Assembly (NCBI RefSeq): GCF_000621705.1
Contig: NZ_JHXO01000001.1
Span: forward strand, 558,001 to 622,000
Origin: Prolixibacter bellariivorans ATCC BAA-1284
Lineage (GTDB): Bacteria > Bacteroidota > Bacteroidia > Bacteroidales > Prolixibacteraceae
DNA: 64,000 bases
Direction: 5' to 3'
The translations under genes were made by a program, and so were the position numbers. How positions within the stretch are numbered: position 1 is the first letter of the stretch; each line of letters starts with the position of its first letter. Positions 55,159 to 63,532 of this stretch are shown here, piece by piece. A model generated the notes under the pieces. It worked only from the letters and a program-made list of their open reading frames with translations, was not told the origin of the DNA and ran no database searches.

Positions 55159-55468
55159 TGAAAGGACAGCAGCAACGTGGGAAGACTAAAGGGCTTCTAC
55201 CAATGCTTCGGAATTGGAGCCCTACAGGCCCGGGCATTTGTCTCACTTCTACCCGTATGATGAAATATTATTTGATAAAAATCAAATAATATATGATAGA
55301 TAACCAATAAAAACAAGAAAGTAATAAATAATCATCACACAAAATAAAATAAAACAACGACTATAATTATATCTAATGGAGCAGAAAAAATTAAAATCAG
55401 GTAAGCATGAAATAAAATGATGTATAGATGAATTAAATTTTAGTTTTAATACAATACTATTCGGTGGG

Positions 55469-55552
55469 TATCTAACGCTGTATGGTAGTTATCTAACGCT
55501 ATGTGGTAGTTAACTAACGCTGTATGGTAGTTAGTCAGCGCTGTGTGGAGAG
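55469..55552. repeat. Four tandem 21-bp repeats (iteron-like) upstream of the HTH gene
   Basis: Units at 55469, 55490, 55511 and 55532. The consensus is close to TATCTAACGCTGTATGGTAGT; the fourth is the most diverged. At two helical turns per unit, this spacing would put a bound protein on the same DNA face in each copy. They end about 95 bases before the HTH gene start and may be its operator (inference). Confidence 0.85.
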
Positions 55553-55647
55553 TATCATATTCTTTATTAGAAAAATAAAATAATTTTTTGTAATTTTAAG
55601 TAACCGATCGCTTTTGCGAAACATACGATAATATCACCACAAAATAT

Positions 55648-56010
55648 ATGGTCATGAATAACGAATTGAAATTGCCTTTTCACATCGGGAACGCCATCCG
55701 GGAGCGGCTGGTCGAACGGCAACTCACGGTTCCGCAGTTTGCCCGCAGGCTGGGGGTTTCGGAGCAGATGGCTCATTACATCCTGAATTCAAAGGATGTT
55801 AAGATAGGCCGGTTGTGGCAATTGTCGGAGACGCTGAATTTTAATTTCTTTACCTTGATTTCAAAGGAACGGGCCATCGAAAACCCGGAACAGGAGGAAA
55901 CCACCCTTCTGAAACAGGAAATCGAGGGTTTGCACCAGCAGATTCACGACATGGAAACCAAAATTGAAACTCTCCGGGAGAGTTTGCGCCTGATTGGTGG
56001 CAAATCCTGA
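55648..56010 (+). CDS. Small XRE-like HTH protein with C-terminal coiled coil
   Basis: A 120-residue protein. Residues about 15-65 form a helix-turn-helix (IRERLVERQLTVPQFARRLGVSEQMAHYILNSKDV) followed by LWQLSETLNFNFFTLI, the Cro/XRE arrangement. Residues about 85-113 form a heptad-like coiled coil (LKQEIEGLHQQIHDMETKI) that probably dimerises it. Starts at 55648 or two codons on at 55654. It sits after the 21-bp repeats and before the GH9 gene. A regulator of itself or of a neighbour is plausible; no target is known. Confidence 0.78.
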   Translation: MVMNNELKLPFHIGNAIRERLVERQLTVPQFARRLGVSEQMAHYILNSKDVKIGRLWQLSETLNFNFFTLISKERAIENPEQEETTLLKQEIEGLHQQIHDMETKIETLRESLRLIGGKS

Positions 56011-56073
56011 CCCTTGCCTCTGTCTGCAACAGCGCATTCCGGCATATCGTAACGTGTAAACATAACCTGACGC

Positions 56074-57720
56074 ATGAAAAAATTGTTTGTAATCCTTTCT
56101 CTATTGCTGGCTGGTTGCCACGCCGAAGCATCTGGCGGCAGTTTCCCGGTTCGTCTTAATTCGATTGGTTTCCTACCGGGAACATCAAAAAAAGCGACGA
56201 TTATACAAAAGTGTTCCGGCTTTGAACTGAAGCGGGCAACTGATGACGAAAAGGTATTCTCGGGCGAAGTAACGGGGCCGTTTCATCAGGAAGATGTGAA
56301 CCAGGATGCCTGGGTGGCTGATTTTTCGGCTTTCGCTGATACTGGTTCTTACTACCTGGAAGTGCCGGGTGTTGGACGTTCGGTAACTTTTCGCATCAGC
56401 GATGATGTATTCAGGTTTCCGTACGTGACAACCATGCGGGCTTTTTATCTGTGGCGTTGCGGCACTGCCGTGGAAGGTGATTTCAACGGACAACATTTCG
56501 CTCATGCCGCCTGTCACCTCGACGATGGCTATTGCGATTACCTGGACGGGAAAGGTGTCATCCGGAAGGGTACCAAAGGCTGGCACGATGCCGGCGACTA
56601 TGGGAAATATACGGTGAACGCCGGCATTACAATGGGAACACTGTTTTTGGCGTGGGAACAGTTCCGTCCCACACTGGAAAAGGCGACGCTCGGTTTGCCG
56701 GAAACAGCTCCCGGTTTCCCCGAATACCTCGAAGAGTTGAAGTGGGAAACCGACTGGCTGCTCACGATGCAGTATCCCGATGGCTCCGGAAGAGTATCGC
56801 ACAAGTTGACCCGTACCAATTTTGCCGGTTTTGTGCGGCCCGAAGACGATAAAGGGAAACGCTATTTCACGGAATGGAGTTCGACAGCTACCGCCGATTT
56901 TGTTGCGGCGATGGCCATGGCGGCCCGCAATTTCCAACCGTATGATGCCGCTTATGCGAAGACATGCCTCGATGCAGCGGAGAAGAGTTATGCCTTCCTG
57001 AAAAAGCATCCCGAAATGAAACCATTTGAGCAGGGCGATTTCACAACCGGTGCCTACAAGGGAAAAAGTGATAAGGACGAACGGTTGTGGGCTGCCGTCG
57101 AACTTTGGGAGACCACCGGCAACAAAAATTACCTCGAAGATTTTGAAAAGAGCGCGCCCTCCTTTACTCCCCGGATTGATAGCGACTGGGATTGGCAAAA
57201 TGTGAAGAACCTGGCGATGTTCACCTATGCATTGTCGAAGAGGGAAGGGCGAAACCCAAAGCTTGCAGCAACTATTCAGCAGGCTATTCTGGCGAATGCC
57301 GATTTGCTGGTAGAAAAAGGAAAACAGGATATTTACGGCCGGCCGCTGGGAAGCCGTTATTACTGGGGTTGCAACGGAACGGTGGCGCGTCAGGCTGTCA
57401 ACCTGCAGGTAGCCAATGCCATTTCACCGAATCGGGCTTATACTAATACGGTCGTTTCCATTGTCGACCATTTACTGGGGCGCAATGTGTATGACCGGTC
57501 GTATATTACCGGACTTGGGTACCAGCCCCCCATGCATCCGCATGATCGGAACAGCGGTTCCGATAACATTGAACAGCCCTGGCCGGGTTACCTGGTTGGT
57601 GGCGGCCGAACAGCAACGGACTGGCAGGACAAACAGTCGGACTATACCACCAACGAGATTGCCATTAACTGGCAGGCTGCGCTGGTGTATGCCCTGGCGG
57701 GATTGGTGGATCAACATTGA
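56074..57720 (+). CDS. Glycoside hydrolase family 9 endoglucanase, lipoprotein
   Basis: A 548-residue (1,4-beta-glucanase-type) enzyme with lipobox LLAGC (Cys15), so probably anchored at the periplasmic or outer face. An N-terminal CelD-like Ig domain (RLNSIGFLPGTSKKATII ... SYYLEVPGVGRSVTF) precedes the (alpha/alpha)6 GH9 barrel. Catalytic motifs are intact: KGWHDAGDYGKY with the Asp pair at about 172 and 175, PHDRNSG, and the acid Glu near 528 in TTNEIAINW. Substrate is likely cellulose or mixed-linkage beta-glucan. No other polysaccharide-utilisation gene is adjacent. yjjX follows 15 bases later. Confidence 0.93.
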   Translation: MKKLFVILSLLLAGCHAEASGGSFPVRLNSIGFLPGTSKKATIIQKCSGFELKRATDDEKVFSGEVTGPFHQEDVNQDAWVADFSAFADTGSYYLEVPGVGRSVTFRISDDVFRFPYVTTMRAFYLWRCGTAVEGDFNGQHFAHAACHLDDGYCDYLDGKGVIRKGTKGWHDAGDYGKYTVNAGITMGTLFLAWEQFRPTLEKATLGLPETAPGFPEYLEELKWETDWLLTMQYPDGSGRVSHKLTRTNFAGFVRPEDDKGKRYFTEWSSTATADFVAAMAMAARNFQPYDAAYAKTCLDAAEKSYAFLKKHPEMKPFEQGDFTTGAYKGKSDKDERLWAAVELWETTGNKNYLEDFEKSAPSFTPRIDSDWDWQNVKNLAMFTYALSKREGRNPKLAATIQQAILANADLLVEKGKQDIYGRPLGSRYYWGCNGTVARQAVNLQVANAISPNRAYTNTVVSIVDHLLGRNVYDRSYITGLGYQPPMHPHDRNSGSDNIEQPWPGYLVGGGRTATDWQDKQSDYTTNEIAINWQAALVYALAGLVDQH

Positions 57721-57735
57721 TAAAGTACTTAAATA

Positions 57736-58278
57736 ATGACGAAAAAACATATTGTGGTGGCTTCGCGTAACCCGGTAAAAATTGAGGCGGTAAAGCGAGG
57801 CTTTGAAAAACTTTTCCCGGGAACGGAAATTGAGATTGAAGGAGTGAGTGTTGATTCGGGAGTTTCCGACCAGCCCATGAGTGATGAGGAAACCCGCGCC
57901 GGCGCTCATAACCGGGCGGCTAATGCACGTGAGAAAGTTCCCAACGCCGATTTCTGGTTTGGTGTGGAAGGCGGAATCGAGCGGCACAACGAAGGGATGC
58001 AGTCGTTTGCCTGGATTGCTGCCTGTGCTGACGGGCAATTTGGCGAGTCGCGGACCACTACTTTTCAGCTTCCGCCCGAAGTAGTGAAGTTGGTTGAGGA
58101 AGGTCTGGAACTGGGTGATGCCGATGACCGTGTGTTTGGCCGGACCAACTCAAAGCAGGATAATGGCGCGGTAGGATTGCTCACCCATGATGCGATTACC
58201 CGCACCTTGCTTTATGAGCAGGCCGTTTGCCTGGCCTTGATTCCGTTTGTCCGGCCGGAGCTTTTCCCGGGGAAATGA
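57736..58278 (+). CDS. yjjX: Inosine/xanthosine triphosphatase (YjjX family)
   Basis: A 180-residue house-cleaning NTPase that removes ITP/XTP and related non-canonical nucleotides. It starts KHIVVASRNPVKIEAVKRGFEKLF, with the family SRNPVK motif, then VDSGVSDQPMSDEETRAGA and FWFGVEGGIE. The C-terminal KQDNGAVGLLTHDAITRTLLYEQA is typical. It is 15 bases after the GH9 gene on the same strand and ends at a strong terminator. Confidence 0.92.
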   Translation: MTKKHIVVASRNPVKIEAVKRGFEKLFPGTEIEIEGVSVDSGVSDQPMSDEETRAGAHNRAANAREKVPNADFWFGVEGGIERHNEGMQSFAWIAACADGQFGESRTTTFQLPPEVVKLVEEGLELGDADDRVFGRTNSKQDNGAVGLLTHDAITRTLLYEQAVCLALIPFVRPELFPGK

Positions 58279-58282
58279 GAGA

Positions 58283-58320
58283 AAAGAAAAGGGTCTTCCG
58301 TTCAGAAGACCCTTTTCTTT
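58283..58320. terminator. Bidirectional terminator between yjjX and the CMD-family gene
   Basis: A perfect 16-bp stem AAAGAAAAGGGTCTTC / GAAGACCCTTTTCTTT with a 6-base loop between two convergent genes. Confidence 0.93.
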
Positions 58321-58337
58321 AATATAATATCGTTCGT

Positions 58338-58685
58338 TTATTCGTCTTTCAGTAACTCTTCCCAGTACTCCACGGCACGGCGGGTGTGGGGAATCACAAT
58401 GGTACCGCCCACCAGGTTGGCCACCGAGAAAATTTCGAACAACTCTTCGGTGGTAACACCTTGTTCGTGGCATTTCTCCAGGTGATATTTGACGCAATCG
58501 TCGCAACGCAACACCATCGAGCTCACCAATCCGAGCATTTCTTTGGTTTTGGTCGACAGTGCGCCTTCCATGTAGGTGTTGGTGTCAAGGTTGTAGATGC
58601 GTTTCATCACCTTGTTGTCGGCCGAGAGAATTTTCTCGTTCATCCGGGCACGGTAATCCTGGAATTCGTCAATTAGCTTACTCAT
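58338..58685 (-). CDS. Carboxymuconolactone decarboxylase (AhpD-like) family protein
   Basis: A 115-residue all-helical protein. The redox motif region is RCDDCVKYHLEKC near residues 59-72, with CxxC followed by the conserved His as in AhpD-type peroxidase partners. The rest (TKEMLGLVSSMVLR, TTEELFEIFSVANLVGGTIVIPHTRRAVEYW) matches the family. Likely a thiol-disulfide or peroxide-related activity, not aromatic degradation. It ends a two-gene unit 6 bases after miaB. Confidence 0.88.
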   Translation of the reverse strand: MSKLIDEFQDYRARMNEKILSADNKVMKRIYNLDTNTYMEGALSTKTKEMLGLVSSMVLRCDDCVKYHLEKCHEQGVTTEELFEIFSVANLVGGTIVIPHTRRAVEYWEELLKDE

Positions 58686-58691
58686 ATTAGC

Positions 58692-60041
58692 TTATTCAGT
58701 TGGTTGTTCAACTTTTTCCACTACTTCGCCAATCAGCGTGGTTTGTGTGCTGCTGTTTACTTTCACCCGAACATAGTCGCCAAACTCCAAATCACCTTTC
58801 GGGAACACGACCATCTTGTTTTGCGAGCTACGGCCAAAATATTGCTCGTCACTCTTTTTGGAAACACCCTCGATCAGTACTTCGACAGTTTTGCCGATAT
58901 CCTGACGGTTATTTTCCTGCGAAATGCGACTTTGCAAATCAATCACCTCTTTCAGTCGTCTGGCTTTTACTTCTTCAGGAACATCATCTTCATAATGCTC
59001 GTGTGCGTATGTTCCGGGACGAACGGAGTATTTGAACATGAAAGCGGAGTCGAATCGAACTTCTTCCATCAGCGAAAGGGTCTCCTTATGATCCTCTTCC
59101 GTTTCGCTGCAGAAGCCGGTAATTATGTCAGTGGACAAGCCACAGTTGGGTATAATCTCGTTGATGGCTTTGATGCGATCGAGATACCATTCGCGGGTGT
59201 ACTTCCGGTTCATTTTTTCCAGTACCAGTGAGCTTCCCGATTGGAATGGCAGGTGAATAAACTTGCAGATGTTCGGATACTTCGCAATTACCTCCAGCAG
59301 TTTATTCGACATGTCTTTGGGATGCGAAGTGGAGAAGCGTACCCGGATTTTCGGGTCGACTTTGGCCACCATCTCCATCAGGTCGGCAAATTTCACCGGG
59401 CGGGAGCCTTGTTCGCGCCAGCGGTATGAGTCCACATTCTGACCTAACAGCGTTACTTCTTTGTAGCCCTTGTTAATCAGGTCCTGTACTTCGTTGATGA
59501 TATCCTTCGGGTCGCGGCTTCTTTCCCGGCCACGGGTATAAGGTACAATGCAGAAAGTACAGAAGTTGTTGCATCCGCGGGTGATGGATACAAAACCGGA
59601 TATTTTATTGTTCCCGATACGTTTCGGGATGATGGAATCGTATGTTTCGTTTGTGGTCAAATCGACATTGATGGCCTCTTCGCCACGGTTCACCTTGTCG
59701 AACAGGTAAGGAAGATCGCGATACGCATCGGGACCGGCCACCAAATCAATTTTTTTCTTTTCGAGCAGTTGATCACCAATTCGTTCGGCCATGCAGCCAA
59801 TCAACCCCACTACTTTTTCGGGGGTTTTCTTTTTATGGCTCTGGAACAAATCCAAACGGGCATGAATGCGTTGCTCGGCATTGTCGCGAATCGAACAGGT
59901 ATTTATTAAGATGGCATCGGCGTCCTGATGATCTTCGGTAAGGTCATATCCCTTCTCTCCCAATACGGCTGCCACCACTTCGCTGTCTGCCACGTTCATC
60001 TGGCAACCGTACGTCTCGATATATAATTTCTTGTTCGCCAT
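58692..60041 (-). CDS. miaB: tRNA-2-methylthio-N6-dimethylallyladenosine synthase
   Basis: Radical-SAM methylthiotransferase that adds the 2-methylthio group to i6A37 in tRNA. The 449 residues comprise the N-terminal UPF0004 domain with three Fe-S Cys (ETYGCQMNVADSE, INTCSIRDNA, IGCMAERIG), the radical-SAM site GCNNFCTFCIVPYTRGRERSR-like near 155-175, and a C-terminal TRAM domain (VEVLIEGVSKK ... GDYVRVKVNSST). MiaB rather than RimO/MtaB is favoured by the CNNFCTFCIVPY and RGRERSR signature. Confidence 0.96.
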   Translation of the reverse strand: MANKKLYIETYGCQMNVADSEVVAAVLGEKGYDLTEDHQDADAILINTCSIRDNAEQRIHARLDLFQSHKKKTPEKVVGLIGCMAERIGDQLLEKKKIDLVAGPDAYRDLPYLFDKVNRGEEAINVDLTTNETYDSIIPKRIGNNKISGFVSITRGCNNFCTFCIVPYTRGRERSRDPKDIINEVQDLINKGYKEVTLLGQNVDSYRWREQGSRPVKFADLMEMVAKVDPKIRVRFSTSHPKDMSNKLLEVIAKYPNICKFIHLPFQSGSSLVLEKMNRKYTREWYLDRIKAINEIIPNCGLSTDIITGFCSETEEDHKETLSLMEEVRFDSAFMFKYSVRPGTYAHEHYEDDVPEEVKARRLKEVIDLQSRISQENNRQDIGKTVEVLIEGVSKKSDEQYFGRSSQNKMVVFPKGDLEFGDYVRVKVNSSTQTTLIGEVVEKVEQPTE

Positions 60042-60224
60042 TACGGTAAAATCAAATGAGAAAATTAGTTGGGCAAATTTACCATCATATTTTGAATTTG
60101 GACAATAAGGGTTTGTCTAAATAAGACTTAATTGTCCTTTCCTGAATCATTTTCTTTAAAAATTGGGATTTTCTTATCTTTACGACTCCGAGAATTCAAT
60201 GTTGCAAATTCAAAAGTAAGTTAT

Positions 60225-60974
60225 ATGTCAGGACACAGTAAATGGTCGACAATTAAGCGTAAAAAAGGCGCACTTGATGCGAAGCGCGGAAAAATATTTA
60301 CCCGCCTGATTAAGGAGATATCGGTAGCCGTGAAGGATGGTGGTCCCGACCCGGATGGCAATCCGCGGTTACGCCTGGCCATTCAAAATGCCAAAGGCGA
60401 AAACATGCCGAAGGATAATATCGAACGGGCGATTAAAAAAGCTGCCGGTGCCGATGCCGACAGTTATGTCGAGGTGACGTTTGAAGGTTACGGTTCGCAT
60501 GGTATTGCTGTCTTTGTTGAATGTCTGACGGATAATAACAACCGGTCGGTTTCGAACGTACGCTCCATTTTTAATAAATACGGCGGAAGCCTGGGAACGA
60601 ACGGTTCGCTGAGTTTCCTTTTCGACCGGAAGGGGATTTTCCGCATTCCTGCCGAAAATATAAACCTCGAGGAAGTGGAACTTGATTTGATTGATGCAGG
60701 AGTGGAGGATATTGAGGAAGAGGATGGCTCCATTTTATTGACTTCGGCCATGGAAGATTTCGGTAACCTGAATAAAAAACTGGAAGATTTAAACATCGAG
60801 GTGGCTAGTGCCGACTTGCAGCGAATACCCAACGACACGAAGGAGTTGGATGTGGAATCGGCCCAGAAGGTGCTGAAATTAATCGAGGCGTTGGAAGAAG
60901 ACGATGACGTTCAAAATGTCTACCATAACCTCGAAATGACAGACGAACTACAGGAAGCTCTTGAATCAGAATAA
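60225..60974 (+). CDS. YebC/PmpR-family translation or transcription factor
   Basis: A 249-residue protein with the unmistakable N-terminus MSGHSKWSTIKRKKGALDAKRGKIF. PRLRLAIQNAKGENMPKDNIERAIKKA and YEGYGSHG-like and FNKYGGSLG segments follow, then an acidic C-terminus. The family was described as DNA-binding regulators and more recently as ribosome-associated factors helping translation of proline-rich stretches. ATG 60225 is the family start; the frame is open further upstream without conservation. Confidence 0.95.
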   Translation: MSGHSKWSTIKRKKGALDAKRGKIFTRLIKEISVAVKDGGPDPDGNPRLRLAIQNAKGENMPKDNIERAIKKAAGADADSYVEVTFEGYGSHGIAVFVECLTDNNNRSVSNVRSIFNKYGGSLGTNGSLSFLFDRKGIFRIPAENINLEEVELDLIDAGVEDIEEEDGSILLTSAMEDFGNLNKKLEDLNIEVASADLQRIPNDTKELDVESAQKVLKLIEALEEDDDVQNVYHNLEMTDELQEALESE

Positions 60975-60989
60975 ATTTAAAGATTTGAC

Positions 60990-61020
60990 AATGGCCGGAA
61001 TTTCCCGGCCATTTCTTTTT
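60990..61020 (+). terminator. Terminator after the YebC-family gene
   Basis: A 9-bp GC-rich stem AATGGCCGG / CCGGCCATT followed by TCTTTTT, 16 bases after the stop. Confidence 0.85.
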
Positions 61021-61024
61021 CCGT

Positions 61025-61032
61025 TATATTTG
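61025..61032 (+). promoter_or_regulatory. Candidate -7 box of the SPOR-domain gene
   Basis: TATATTTG, a perfect TAnnTTTG match, directly after the YebC terminator and 22 bases before ATG 61055. Confidence 0.45.
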
Positions 61033-61054
61033 CATCCTTAAAGAAAAACAGTTC

Positions 61055-61537
61055 ATGAAGAGTATACTTTCAACTTTCGTTGTCCTTTTGCTCTTTTGGG
61101 GTAATGTGTTGGCACAGAAGCCGGCGCCGGTCAGCGAATATGGTCAGCTTCCGGCTGGCGATACCACCGGAGTCTGGACAGAACTCAATATTCACCAGAA
61201 TCCGAAAACAGAAGAACTGCTTGAGCGTCAAATCCGGCTCAATAAGAATCGTCAAACCACGCCAGGGTACAGGGTGCAGATTTATTTTGGTTCGGGAAGT
61301 TCGGCCAGGATAAAAGCCATGAAGGTGAAGACCGATTTTCTCTCCTCGTACCCGGAAGTAAAAGCCTATATCATATACCAGTCACCTGATTTTAAAGTGC
61401 GGGTTGGTGACTTTCGCACACGGAGCGAAGCTCTTCGGTTACAAAAAAAGATGACACGGGATTATCCCAATGCGTTTATTGTGCCCGACGAAATTCAGTT
61501 TCCGGATCTTTACAGCAATTCAAGTTCAGAAAATTAA
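61055..61537 (+). CDS. Exported SPOR-domain protein
   Basis: A 160-residue protein with a signal peptide (ILSTFVVLLLFWGNVLAQ, cleavage near residue 21). The C-terminal 75 residues form a SPOR-like domain: GYRVQIYFGSGSSARIKAMKVKTDFLSSYP, then DFKVRVGDFRTRSEALRLQKKM. SPOR domains bind denuded peptidoglycan at division sites. The segment between (about 22-75) is polar. The PurF-like gene begins 18 bases downstream, perhaps co-transcribed. Confidence 0.85.
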   Translation: MKSILSTFVVLLLFWGNVLAQKPAPVSEYGQLPAGDTTGVWTELNIHQNPKTEELLERQIRLNKNRQTTPGYRVQIYFGSGSSARIKAMKVKTDFLSSYPEVKAYIIYQSPDFKVRVGDFRTRSEALRLQKKMTRDYPNAFIVPDEIQFPDLYSNSSSEN

Positions 61538-61555
61538 AATGCAGATTAAGCTGAG

Positions 61556-63457
61556 ATGAGCGAGCTAATAAAACATGAGTGTGGGATAGCGATGATAAGG
61601 CTTCGCAAACCGCTGGAATACTACAAAGTAAAATACGGGACCTGGCAATACGGTTTGAATAAGCTTTACCTGTTGATGGAAAAGCAACACAACCGGGGAC
61701 AAGACGGGGCAGGCGTTGTAGGTGTGAAGATTGACATGGCAGCGGGGCAGGATTACATTCATCGCCACCGTTCAGTGGATGCCAATCCGATTAAAGATGT
61801 GTTTGATAATATATTTGGCGAGTTTAATCACGCCAAAAACAATTTTCCAAACACGTATCACGATCCAGCCTGGGCAAAAAACAACCTTCCGTTTGTGAGC
61901 GAGCTCTATCTGGGGCACTTGCGCTACGGTACTTTCGGTCGAAACAGTGTTGAATATACCCATCCGGTGATGCGGCAGAACAACTGGCGTTCGCGGAACC
62001 TGGTACTGGCCGGAAATTTCAACCTCACCAATGTGGATGAGCTGTTCGACTTGTTGGTTGATTTGGGACAGCATCCGAAAGCTTATACCGATACGGTAAC
62101 CATTCTTGAAAAAGTGGGGCATTTCCTTGATGAGGAGAATGAAATGCTTTTCCGCAGATATAAAAACGAAGGTTACTCCAATAAGGAGATTTCGCCGCTT
62201 ATTGAACGAAACCTGGATTTGAGACAAACACTGGAGCGCTCCAGCCGCGATTGGGATGGAGGTTATGCCATTGGTGGAATTATCGGTCACGGAGATTCTT
62301 TTGTGTTGCGTGATCCATGGGGAATTCGGCCGGCTTACTATTATGCCGACGATGAAATTGTGGTGGTTGCTTCCGAACGTCCGGTTATTCAAACCGTGAT
62401 GAACGTTTCCTGGAAGAGTGTTCAGGAAGTGAAACCAGGAGGAGCCTTGATTGTGAGGAAGGATGGAACCTTGTCGGAAGAGATGGTTCGTGTTCCGCAA
62501 GAACGGAAATCATGTTCTTTCGAAAGGATTTATTTCTCCCGTGGTTCGGATCGCGATATTTACCTCGAACGTAAAAAGTTGGGACATCTCCTCGCGCCGA
62601 CCATCATGAAGGCTGTGGACAACGATCTGGAGAATACTGTTTTCTCCTATATCCCCAATACAGCAGAGACTGCTTTTTCCGGGATGATGGAAGGTATCCG
62701 CGACCTGCTGCTGGAGTGGAAGAAAGACAAAATTCATGCGTTGGGCGAGAATATGACGGAAGAGGAGATTTCAAAAATCATTTCCGTTGAGCCCCGTATT
62801 GAAAAGGTTGCCATTAAGGACGTGAAGATGCGAACGTTCATTACCGACGATTCCAGTCGTGATGATTTGGTTGGCCACGTGTATGATGTTACCTATGGCG
62901 TCGTGAAAAATGACAAAGATACGCTGGTGGTCATCGACGATTCCATTGTTCGGGGTACTACGCTGAAGCAAAGTATTCTGCGTATTCTCGATCGGCTTCA
63001 TCCGAAGCGCATTATTATCATCTCATCGGCACCGCAGATTCGTTATCCCGATTGTTACGGAATCGACATGGCCGAGCTTGGCAAGTTCATTGCTTTTGAA
63101 GCGGCGATTACGCTGTTGCGGGAAACGGGTAAAAGCCATGTGATTGATGAAACTTATAAGAAATGTAAAGAGCAGCAGCATTTGCCGAAGGAGGAGATTG
63201 TGAACTACGTGAAGGAAATTTACCGTCCGTTTACCGACCAGGAAGTTTCCGATAAAATTGCTCAGTTGCTGAAGCCGGTAGATTGCAACGCCGAGGTGGA
63301 TATCGTTTACCAGACAGTAGACAATCTCCATAAAGCTTGTCCGAACGATTTGGGCGACTGGTATTTTACCGGCGATTATCCAACGCCTGGTGGAAACAAG
63401 GTGGTGAATACTTCATTCATTAATTATATCGAAGGAATTAAAGGGCGGGCATATTAA
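61556..63457 (+). CDS. Long PurF-like amidophosphoribosyltransferase
   Basis: A 633-residue class II glutamine amidotransferase/phosphoribosyltransferase. After eight residues comes Cys9 in HECGIAM, which would be the nucleophile after propeptide removal. LMEKQHNRGQDGAGVV and HLRYGTFGRNS follow in the glutaminase half, and LVVIDDSIVRGTTLKQSI is the PRPP loop in the second half. It is about 150 residues longer than ordinary PurF, with inserts in the glutaminase domain (about 75-110, 175-210) and between the domains. Long PurF-like proteins occur beside a normal PurF in Bacteroidota; whether this one makes phosphoribosylamine is not shown by the sequence. Confidence 0.88.
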   Translation: MSELIKHECGIAMIRLRKPLEYYKVKYGTWQYGLNKLYLLMEKQHNRGQDGAGVVGVKIDMAAGQDYIHRHRSVDANPIKDVFDNIFGEFNHAKNNFPNTYHDPAWAKNNLPFVSELYLGHLRYGTFGRNSVEYTHPVMRQNNWRSRNLVLAGNFNLTNVDELFDLLVDLGQHPKAYTDTVTILEKVGHFLDEENEMLFRRYKNEGYSNKEISPLIERNLDLRQTLERSSRDWDGGYAIGGIIGHGDSFVLRDPWGIRPAYYYADDEIVVVASERPVIQTVMNVSWKSVQEVKPGGALIVRKDGTLSEEMVRVPQERKSCSFERIYFSRGSDRDIYLERKKLGHLLAPTIMKAVDNDLENTVFSYIPNTAETAFSGMMEGIRDLLLEWKKDKIHALGENMTEEEISKIISVEPRIEKVAIKDVKMRTFITDDSSRDDLVGHVYDVTYGVVKNDKDTLVVIDDSIVRGTTLKQSILRILDRLHPKRIIIISSAPQIRYPDCYGIDMAELGKFIAFEAAITLLRETGKSHVIDETYKKCKEQQHLPKEEIVNYVKEIYRPFTDQEVSDKIAQLLKPVDCNAEVDIVYQTVDNLHKACPNDLGDWYFTGDYPTPGGNKVVNTSFINYIEGIKGRAY

Positions 63458-63477
63458 TCAGGGCCTTTTCAAAATAT

Positions 63478-63512
63478 AAAAGAAGGATGTCATTTGGCAT
63501 CCTTCTTTTTTG
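63478..63512. terminator. Bidirectional terminator between the PurF-like and TonB-domain genes
   Basis: A 12-bp stem AAAAGAAGGATG / CATCCTTCTTTT with an 8-base loop and T runs in both directions, between convergent genes. Confidence 0.9.
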
Positions 63513-63532
63513 GCTAATACAACTATGTTTGA

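Larger units (their letters stand above)
54230..55647. other. Gene-free, repeat-rich intergenic region
   Basis: About 1.4 kb without a credible gene. The left 1 kb holds a roughly 325-bp tandem duplication, a third partial copy and strong hairpins. From about 55250 the sequence becomes AT-rich and ends with a four-copy 21-bp repeat before the small HTH gene. The open frames crossing it follow the repeat units and have no family features. Confidence 0.75.

Noticed and set aside
54230-55240. Insertion sequence remnant
   Set aside because: No transposase fragment, terminal inverted repeats or target-site duplication could be recognised around the repeat array.
55469-55552. Possible CRISPR array
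   Set aside because: The 21-bp units are directly tandem with no spacers and no cas genes are in the window.
56185-57198. 337-codon minus-strand open frame inside the GH9 gene
   Set aside because: Long but antisense to a well-supported GH9 enzyme with intact catalytic motifs; it has no domain of its own.
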